From assembly GCA_024803745.1 (NCBI GenBank), contig JANJXV010000020.1, positions 23,672,777-23,736,776 on the forward strand: DNA of 64,000 nt. The letters are read 5' to 3'. The notes under the pieces were generated by a model. It was not told the origin of the DNA. It saw only the letters and a list, made by a program, of their open reading frames with translations, and searched no databases. Source of the stretch: Megascapheus bottae. Its lineage: Eukaryota; Chordata; Mammalia; Rodentia; Geomyidae. Position numbers and translations under genes: made by a program. This document shows, piece after piece, positions 56,351 to 64,000 of the stretch. Position 1 is the first letter of the stretch. Every line of letters begins with the position of its first letter.

Positions 56351-57860
56351 TGGGGCCCAGCTCTACGCCCATCTAGGGCAGGGGGATGGTCTCAGTGCCC
56401 CCCCACACCCCGCTCTCCACATGTGCCTTTTCTGAGCATAAAAGGATGGGAGAGAACACCTGAAATTTGGGGGTTGGAAGGAAAAAAGCATAGACTCCCC
56501 TCCAGTCTTCAGCCAGAAAGCGCACAAAAGATAAAAAAAAAAAAAAAATGACTCCAAAGATATTCTTGATGTGGGTTTCTCCTACTCAATGGGCCCCAAC
56601 ATGGACAGAGAACCCCCAGGGGTGGAAAAGTGGATACAGATTTGTCCTTGCTGAAGTCTCCCCGTGATGGGCTAACCTGGGCTGTTTCCATGAGCATTTA
56701 GCTTCTGATTGCACAATAGGGTGCCTGTGTGCCCAAAGGAGGAAGCTCCCAGGAGTCTCACCTCAGTTACTCCTCCTTACCCCCACGAACGGACCATGGT
56801 CTAACTCATCTCCTGGGTTCTGCTGAGCCTTCCTGGGCACCTTAACTGAAGCAACCAGCCAGGGGACCTCAGGCACAAAGTCCTCCCTCCCCAAATATAT
56901 CTAGGGTTTTGTCTTTCACCTAAAAATCCCTTATGAGTCCATAACAGCACTTGTGGTCTCCATAACTGAAGGCTTTTGTGCCAGTTTAATAGTAACGATT
57001 GTTACCTACCACAGGGCAGAGGCATACCAGCAAGGTTGACTGAAGACATAGAAAGGCAGCCTCCTCCTCTAAGCGATAAGGAGAAGGCACTCTGAAGAGG
57101 GCTGCTGAGGGCCCAGGCATTTTCTTCCTCAGAAATTTCAGGAAGCGTGCTTCAGTTTCTCCATCTCTGGAATGGATAGATGAATGCTTGCTTCTATTTA
57201 CTACTCACCCCACCCCCAGGAATGTGAGAAAAGATAGGAATGACACCTTGGTTCTTGAACTTCTGAAGCTCGTATCCTTTTGGAGAAATGGTGCGTTGTA
57301 ACATAGCATGTGACTAAGGCACAGAGACTGGCATCAGAGAACCAGTGGAACCTGTGAACATGCTTGTGCCCTTAACTGATGGGTGGATATGGGGTGTAAG
57401 GGAAAGAGAGATCGAAGGGAAACCCATAGAGCTAAGTAAATAAGTTTTCAGCGTAGCAGGAAAAATCCTTTGAGAAACTGAAATCAGATTTGGGTTTTGA
57501 ACATTTCGGTGTGAGGTGTGAAGACAGGGAAGAGGTGGAGCAAATGCTGGGGATACAGGGATATGGAAGAGAAAAGCCTAGACTTGAAACTCTGTCAATG
57601 GGCAGGTTTATCATTGAAACCAGTAGCAATTATGGGAAGTGCGGAAGGCAAGAATTAGGGAAGCTCCAACCGTGAAATGATATTAAAATCAGAATAGTGT
57701 GGTACCCTGGGCAGAAACCAGCACCACGTAGATTCAGTAAAAGATATTAGTGATATCAAGAGAAAGAACTTCATGCTGCATTAAAAAAAATGAGTCAATG
57801 GAGTGTTGCAGGGGGAAGTTGGGGCAGAAATAGAAGTGAGGAGCTCTCCCCACAGAGTTC
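56351..57860. other. Intergenic stretch beyond FAM237A promoter
   Basis: Intermediate GC content. A MIR-like patch near 57130-57190 ('ttcagtttctccatctctgg'). Nothing else is recognised. Confidence 0.4.
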
Positions 57861-57861
57861 T

Positions 57862-57975
57862 TCTTTATTGTAATGTATATAGAGAGGTCACGGTTACATT
57901 TGCCAGACAGGTTACATCACTTCTCACACATTGACACCCCCTCTCATGTTTTTGTCCCCATTTCCCTCCCTTCCC
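57862..57975 (-). repeat. LINE-like 3' terminal repeat, reversed
   Basis: 'ttctttattgtaatgtatat', 'cacggttacatttgccagac' and 'tttttgtccccatttccctc'. 'ccccacagagttct' flanks both ends (57849-57862 and 57974-57987), a target-site duplication. Confidence 0.78.
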
Positions 57976-58392
57976 CACAGAGTTCTGATGAGACAAAGGA
58001 GGGCTACAACAGAAGGTGAGGGATTGGGTCTTGACCCTATTTATTTCTGAGAAAGAGAACCCAGTAGAGGGAGAGACTGAACATCAGGGCAGGAGGAGCT
58101 ATCATAATCTCAGAGGAGACAAGCAAAGGGAAAAAGAGACCAAGGAAGAGCCAGAATCTAACTTGCCCTCTGACACAGAGGAGGAAAGGAAGGCTAGCTG
58201 TGAGTCAGGATACCTCTGTATGTAGTGAGAGAAATGGAAACTGGTCAGCTCCACTTTCTCAGGCAAGATAAATGGCAAAAGTATAGGAACTTAAAGAGAA
58301 AAGAGATACTTTGGAATAATTATTCCAAAGAAGAGAAAGGAGGAAGAGATAAGAGGGGATAGGAATAAAAACTTAGATAAAAAGCTCAGATA

Positions 58393-58598
58393 GGGGCCAG
58401 GAGTTTGGCCTAGTGGTAGAGTGCTTGCCTAGCATGCACGAAGACCCAGGTTCAATTCCTCGGTACCACATACATAGAAAAAAGCCAGAAGTGGTGCTGA
58501 GGCTCAAGTGGTAGAGCTCTAGCCTTGAGAAAGTCCAAGGACAGTGCTCAGGCCCTGAGCTCAAGCCCATGACTGGCAAAAAAAAAAAAAAAAAAAAA
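58393..58598 (+). repeat. Dimeric ID-type SINE, young copy
   Basis: Near-consensus unit 'ggggccaggagtttggccta' to 'catgactggc' with a 20-base A-tail. 'aaaagctcagata' flanks both ends as a target-site duplication. Confidence 0.93.
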
Positions 58599-58949
58599 GC
58601 TCAGATAATGTTTGGGACCATGAATTTATAAGACATCATTTTATATGCTGAACGTTTCTTTTAGATTTATATAGATACTTTATTAAAGCAAACATTACTA
58701 CCCATAGGCTAGGCTTGAATGTTTTTTATGAGGCACAATAGCATAATGGTAAAGATGATTACATGCGATCACAGTTGCCTGAGTTTGCCCTACACATCTC
58801 GCACCTAGATTTCAGATGTTCTTTTTGCACATTTAAAGGCAGCTGAAATTAGGTTTTATTTGCCAATGGATGGAAGCTTGTAATTAGATTCACAGCATAT
58901 TCTTCTACATTTAAAAATAATGAAATGCCTGCAATTGATCATATCTTAG

Positions 58950-59110
58950 ATTTGATATAATGCCTCTGGAAATCTAAATAATCTCAGGAACAATTTCCTG
59001 CCTATAAAATGGACAAAATTCTCTCTCATGGTTAGTGAGAATGAAATGAGATTATACATAGAAATACTTAGAGTGGTACTACAAGTATCTAGCACTTGAC
59101 AAATTGGGTT
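58950..59110 (+). repeat. MIR SINE
   Basis: 'tttcctgcctataaaatgga', 'gaatgaaatgagattataca' and 'caagtatctagcacttgaca' match MIR. Confidence 0.7.
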
Positions 59111-59534
59111 TTTCCTTCTTCTCTTTGCTGTGCCCAATTGACTGGAGCAAAGAATGGTCATGATGACATCAATTCCATGTTAAAGTTTTTTGGGGAAGAG
59201 GCTGCTGAATAATAATGGCACAGGGAATCAACAGTGTTAGTAGGGTCCAAAATGAAAAGGCAAGAGGCAGATAAAGAAATACTGGAAGGAAATTAGGGAA
59301 AACTAGAGGTTTTGTTGAAGAGGGGGTTTGGGAACAGGTGCAAGAGGACCAGGGGAAGGATGCTGAAAACCAGGGGTTTGTAGTCGGGGAAAGGGAGCTT
59401 AGGATTTAGGTTTTAGACATAGAGTGAATTTTCTGATTTTACTGAAGTGGATGACAGGACTTGGTGGAAAGCCCACTGCAGATGAGTTCTATTATTTCTG
59501 TAAGTCTGAAGCTAATGCATTGAAATATTCCCTA

Positions 59535-59750
59535 CACGGGTGCTGGTGACTCACATCTATAATCCTAGCAACTCAGAAGTCTGAGGTCTGAGGATCTCAG
59601 TTCAAAGCCAGCTCAGGCATGAAAGTCCATGAAAGTCTTACCTCCAATTAACCACCAGAAAACCGGAAGTGGCGCTGTGGCTGCAGTGGTAGAGCTTGGG
59701 ACAGCACCCAGGCCCAGAGTTCAAGCCCCATAGCCAGGGGAAAGAAAAAT
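59535..59750 (+). repeat. B1/ID composite SINE with target-site duplication
   Basis: 'acgggtgctggtgactcaca', 'ggaagtggcgctgtggctg' and an A-rich tail. 'tgaaatattc' occurs on both sides. Confidence 0.9.
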
Positions 59751-59954
59751 ACGACTGAAATATTCATACCATGTCACAGAAGCTAGAGATGTGGGACTTC
59801 ACTCTCTCAACTAATTGACCTAAGATGAATCTTGACAATGAAAGTAGAAACGTTAAAAAATATATGTTTTAAGTATAGCTGGTATCAACTCAGATCTTGT
59901 GTTCAACATAATTGTATTTTCAACATATTCTATAGTTGAAATTGCACATACTTT

Positions 59955-60184
59955 GGGGGGTCATGGGGGTTGAACTCTGGACCTGGGCACTGTCCCTGAG
60001 CTCTTCAGCTCAAGGCTATTGCCTTACTTCTTGAGCCACAGCCCCATTTCACGCTGTCTAGTGATTAATTAGAGATAAGAGTCTCACGTTCTTTAGTCCC
60101 TGGGCTGGTTTTGAACTGCAATCCTCAGATCTCAGACATCAGCCTCCTCAGTAGCTAGGATGGCGTGAGCCACCATACTCAGTG
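59955..60184 (-). repeat. B1/ID composite SINE, reversed
   Basis: 'ctgagctcttcagctcaagg', 'gtgattaattagagataaga', 'gcgtgagccaccatactca'. Confidence 0.85.
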
Positions 60185-60562
60185 AAATTGCACATTTTTG
60201 ACGTGTGACAAGAAGTTTGTACTATCATTGTGGAATATATTGCCATCCCTATGTCTTCTAAATTCAAATGACCAATTTGCATTAAAAAATTAAACAATGA
60301 TTTGCTTGACTATTTCTATGTAAAACAAGGTCCTAGCCTACCTCCTTTGTTGTAACAAATATTTTATCATTGATCATATAGACTGTTTGGAAAGAATTTG
60401 AAGGAGAAAAAATATATGTTGTTTTTAAAGCCTCATTATCAGCTTGATAATTGCTAGCAAAGTGATTTAACAAGTCCTACCTTCAATCACTTCTGTTCCA
60501 GAGGTGAACATAGTCTCATCCTAGCAATAACTAACATCAGGTCAGTACACACAATTCACCAT

Positions 60563-60742
60563 TCTGGCCTTGAGCTCAGGGCCTAAGCCTGTCCTTGGAC
60601 TTTTTCAAGGCTAGAGCTCTACCACTTGAGCCTTAGCACCACTTCCGGCTGTTTTCTATGCATGTGGTACCAAGGAATCGAACCGGGGTCTTTGTGTGCA
60701 TGCTAGGCAAACACTTTACCACTAGACCAAACTCCCGGCTCC
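60563..60742 (-). repeat. Dimeric ID-type SINE, reversed, 5'-truncated
   Basis: 'tggccttgagctcagggcct' to 'gaccaaactcccggctcc'. Confidence 0.85.
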
Positions 60743-63235
60743 AAATATTATTTTCTTCTCATGGTTCCATGAAGTGCTAAGGAAAAGACGATCTTTCCCC
60801 TCCTATCCCCCTCACATGCCCTTTACCCAAGGGTCCTCTTCTGTTTCCATAACTGGGCTTTATGCATTGTTATTTGGGTATCCTATTTGGTGTGTCCAAA
60901 CACATGCAACATCACCATCTAGTCTATCTTTATTCCCTTACTGGGGGCTCACTACCAACATAGGGGAAGAAACGTGGTGGGTCCAATGTACAGGGAAAAT
61001 ACCTTTAGCAAGTCACATCTGGGCTCTGCTCATCACATTGTCATTCTGCTTTGTTACAAAAACACTCAGAAATCAATGGTCATTTACAACCTCATGATAC
61101 TAAACAATTGGTTTGACTGGCATTTGTCATCCAAAGTTGTTTCTGTTTTAAGCAATCTCAGCTTAGTCTTGAAAATGACGAATTGAGAAGTATATTGTAA
61201 TTAGCTGAATGTGCCCCATGGGTAGATTTTCTGATTTTCATCACTTGAAGTAATTCTCAAAGACATTAAAAGGGACTTCTGATTAATTTTAATGCAATTC
61301 AAGAGCAGTTGTGTGGACAGTTTGCATCTTCAGCAGGGCATTAAATTCGCAAATGATGTGGACGGCATTTAAGAATAGGGTGCTTCTTTAACATTCAGGA
61401 TCAGATAGTAAAAATAATTATATTCTTTTGTGCTTTTCCATCATTTTTAAATGACCATAAACAAGAACAATTTCCTGGAATGCCCATTGGGGTATATGGA
61501 TGAGTCATCACATTCTCAAGGACAAGTTGCAATGAGGTAGTCAAGTGATACTTAACACTGAATCTGAAATGTGCAGAAAAAGAAAGTTACAGAAGAGTTC
61601 ATTCACATTTTCCCCCATTTGACCCATCAACACCTGTAACAACAGGTGTATAGTTTGGACTGCTTTACTGAGAACGAAGTCCTTCAAAACTACGAAGAGA
61701 GGGTAGGGAATTCATAGCCCAGAAAACCAGAAGGCAGGGAAGTCACGAATATTGCTCAGAAGAAAACATTCCTGAATATCTCTCAAGGGAAATAGAGGTC
61801 AATCTGTTAATTCAGTAGATATATCTGAACATCTCTGAAGATACAGGCCAGTCTGTTAACTCATAACACGTCTTAGAGTCTAAGCAAGGATCCAAAGAGG
61901 AGGAACTTTTCCTTAACTTGCATGTGTATAAAGAAGTTAGTACTTCTCTACTGTATATTCACATACAATTTTGTTTCATTAGTCACTTATCATATTCTCA
62001 TTTATGTTTTACATTCTATCTCTCTCATTTTCTCCCAACCAACCCATGAGCACCTTTAGAGTGAAAAATCACATGTAAAGTTCTCAGCCCTACTGCCAAA
62101 TACATGTATAATAGTTTTGTAATCAATGCTATTTGGTTAATTTAGGAAATAGTACCATTTTGAACCTGAGACTTAACTAGTAAATTATCCATTTTGGTGA
62201 CTCTTTTTTTTTCATATGATAAAGGAGGGAAAATGTCAGTCAATGTAGTTTTCACTTTTCTTCAAATGATCAAATTTCTAATTATGTTTTTTTTGAATGA
62301 GGATGTTACTTTGGTGGAATAATGGACACATCCTCTGAAATGGAGTTTTTGATTGAAAGACTATAGTCTTAAAAGCAGGTGACAATGATTTAGAGTATAA
62401 AATTATGTTTCTTTGCAGAAAATAAAATTTACACTCAATGATATAATAATTTGAAATTTACACTGGAGAAAAGAAACATCCCAAATACACTTTGAGATAA
62501 TTTCTGTCTATACAATATATAAGCCAGGAATTGATGAAGTTGGAAGTCATAGGAAATGGATTATCAGAGCTTAAACATAGAGAGTTTCTTTATCTTTCCT
62601 GATAAACATGTTTGAGGCTAATATTAGTTCAATGGCCAAAGATATTAGGTTCTATGTTTTCTTGTTCCTCTTGTTCCTCCTTGAACTTATAGGTTGGTTG
62701 TCAAATCTCCAGACACCACATCTACATTTATGACGAAAATCATTTCCCTATCTCTTATCAGCGGATTTTGATTTCCAAGCTATGGGCTCCAACTAGGTCT
62801 CACAGTTATATACAAATTCAAGCTAATCTAGGGATATGATCTCCAGTGGGAAGGAGGTAAGCATTTGCTAGGGACTTAAGAATGACTTTTAAAAAGTTAT
62901 TTTTTATTGTCTTTAAGGAGTTGCAAAAAGGAATGACTTGTTTTTGTCTTTTTTGACAAACAGCAACATTAACCTCACAGGATAATGTGAGCTAATAGGA
63001 AACTGTGTATTGATTTGTTGCTTATCACTTTAATTAAAAGTGGTAAAGTGACCAGAGAAAGAGTGAAAAACCAACATGTTCCACAAATGAACATCACACT
63101 CTTGATTCTATTTTTTATATGGTATTTTTATAATCTTTAAGTAGTTGTTCAAAGGAGTCACCATTCAACAGATCAGTTCTTAAGTACAATGGGTCTTGCT
63201 CAATATCACTGCATTCAACATTCTTCCCCGACACT
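60743..63235. other. Repeat-poor AT-rich intergenic block
   Basis: About 2.5 kb with almost no recognisable SINE or LINE, unlike the rest of the window. Patches such as 'gcatcttcagcagggcatta' and 'tgcccattggggtatatgga' look unique. No gene is seen. It could hold distal regulatory sequence or the approach to the next gene (ADAM23 by recalled synteny), but no ADAM23 exon was recognised. Confidence 0.3.
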
Positions 63236-63239
63236 AAAG

Positions 63240-63560
63240 AAAATCTTGCATGTATTAGTTAAGAAATACATAGGAATGTTCACAGAGACATTGTTTATAG
63301 TAGAAATGACTCAAATGCCAAAGAATAATGAATGAACCAATTGTGGCATGTTTTTACAATAGACTTCTCCACAGCAGTTAAAGCTAATGAAGCGCAGTAA
63401 CTTGTAACACTATGGATGGATTGTAGACATGATTTCATTAGGGGGAGGGGACTGATAGGTGTGACAGAAGGGACAATGTAGACAATGTTAATTACTGCCA
63501 ACATGAATGGAAGGTTAGCTGATATTTTCATATGACTTTAAATAAGTAAACAAATATATA
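63240..63560 (+). repeat. LINE-1 3' fragment
   Basis: 'acagagacattgtttatagt', 'gaatgaaccaattgtggcat' and 'acactatggatggattgtag' match the L1 3' region. Confidence 0.6.
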
Positions 63561-63689
63561 CTTATACATAGAAATGTATATACATACATGTATACAAAAG
63601 AAAAATTAATTGACTGGATATATCAAAAACTATAAGTTATGATTAATCCCATTCTGTTTTGTGCACCTACATTTCTCTTCCCTTTGTCA

Positions 63690-63805
63690 TTTTTCTTTTT
63701 GGAGATAGGGAGTTTCTGTGTGTGCCATGCTGGTCTTACACTCGTAATCCTTCCACCTTAGCCTCTCATACTATAGGTATATACCACCATGCCTGACTGG
63801 CCTAA
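63690..63805 (-). repeat. B1 SINE, reversed
   Basis: 'tttttggagatagggagttt', 'tgccatgctggtcttacact' and 'taccaccatgcctgactggc'. Confidence 0.78.
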
Positions 63806-64000
63806 AATTTAAGTTCAAAGAACAAAAGTCACTACCATCTATCATTTGTCTTTATCCTCAGCTAGTGTTCTTCATTCCTCATCTAAAATAACTGATACAA
63901 ACCTATTTCATCCAAAATAGAATTTCTTTTATTTACAACATCTTCTATTAGAACATTAGTCATTGAGCTAATGCTAATAAAAGGAGAGAAACCAGAAATA

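Noticed and set aside
55879..56557. Pro/Gly/Arg-rich ORFs in the CpG block
   Set aside because: GC-rich DNA has few stop codons. The frames lack motifs, splice logic and family similarity.
56351..64000. 3' exons of ADAM23 on the minus strand
   Set aside because: Expected beyond FAM237A from recalled human synteny, but no disintegrin, EGF or transmembrane-tail coding was found, so the gene probably lies past the window.

Overview
This is eukaryotic, mammalian DNA: long introns with GT/AG junctions, heavy interspersed-repeat content and two recognisable vertebrate genes. The repeats point to a geomyoid rodent, probably a heteromyid (kangaroo rat or pocket mouse group). About twenty copies are a dimeric ID-type SINE with the tRNA-like box 'gtttggcctagtggtagag'. 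About twenty more are a composite SINE with a 7SL/B1-like left half joined to an ID-like right half. The species call rests on recalled repeat style and is moderate in confidence.

Gene 1 is DYTN (dystrotelin, dystrophin superfamily) on the + strand. Eleven coding exons (numbered 2-12) lie between 14718 and 46458. Every junction has AG/GT borders and the reading phases match throughout. The chain gives an uninterrupted frame of 567 codons plus stop, starting just after the missing first coding exon. It carries the EF-hand-like dystrophin core, a ZZ zinc finger with all expected Cys/His ligands, a coiled coil and a conserved C-terminal tail. Exon 1, with the start codon, was not found. It is either too short to recognise or lies upstream of the window.

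Gene 2 is FAM237A (neurosecretory protein GL, NPGL) on the - strand. It has two coding exons (54058-53650 and 48837-48704) separated by a 4.8 kb intron, giving a 180-residue secreted neuropeptide precursor. The signal peptide, two cysteines of the mature part and the Gly-Leu-Gly-Arg-Arg amidation/cleavage site are all visible. A CpG-rich block at about 55.7-56.35 kb is its likely promoter and 5' noncoding exon. DYTN and FAM237A converge tail to tail with about 2 kb between their 3' ends, in agreement with the gene order I recall from human 2q33.3.

Layout: 1-14.7 kb is repeat-rich DNA upstream of DYTN exon 2. 14.7-46.5 kb is DYTN, with introns loaded with SINEs, L1 3' fragments, MIR/MER-like relics and microsatellites. 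46.5-48.2 kb is the short convergent intergenic gap. 48.2-56.3 kb is FAM237A. 56.3-64 kb is intergenic and contains an AT-rich, repeat-poor stretch (60.75-63.2 kb) that may hold regulatory sequence.

I found no CRISPR array, operon, phage, plasmid or other novel system. The most interesting leftovers are a GC-rich, exon-like 135-nt island with strong splice sites in DYTN intron 9 (35212-35346), an unidentified coding-like fragment at 39.25-39.43 kb, a near-perfect 84-bp tandem duplication, and repeat-poor noncoding blocks that may be conserved.
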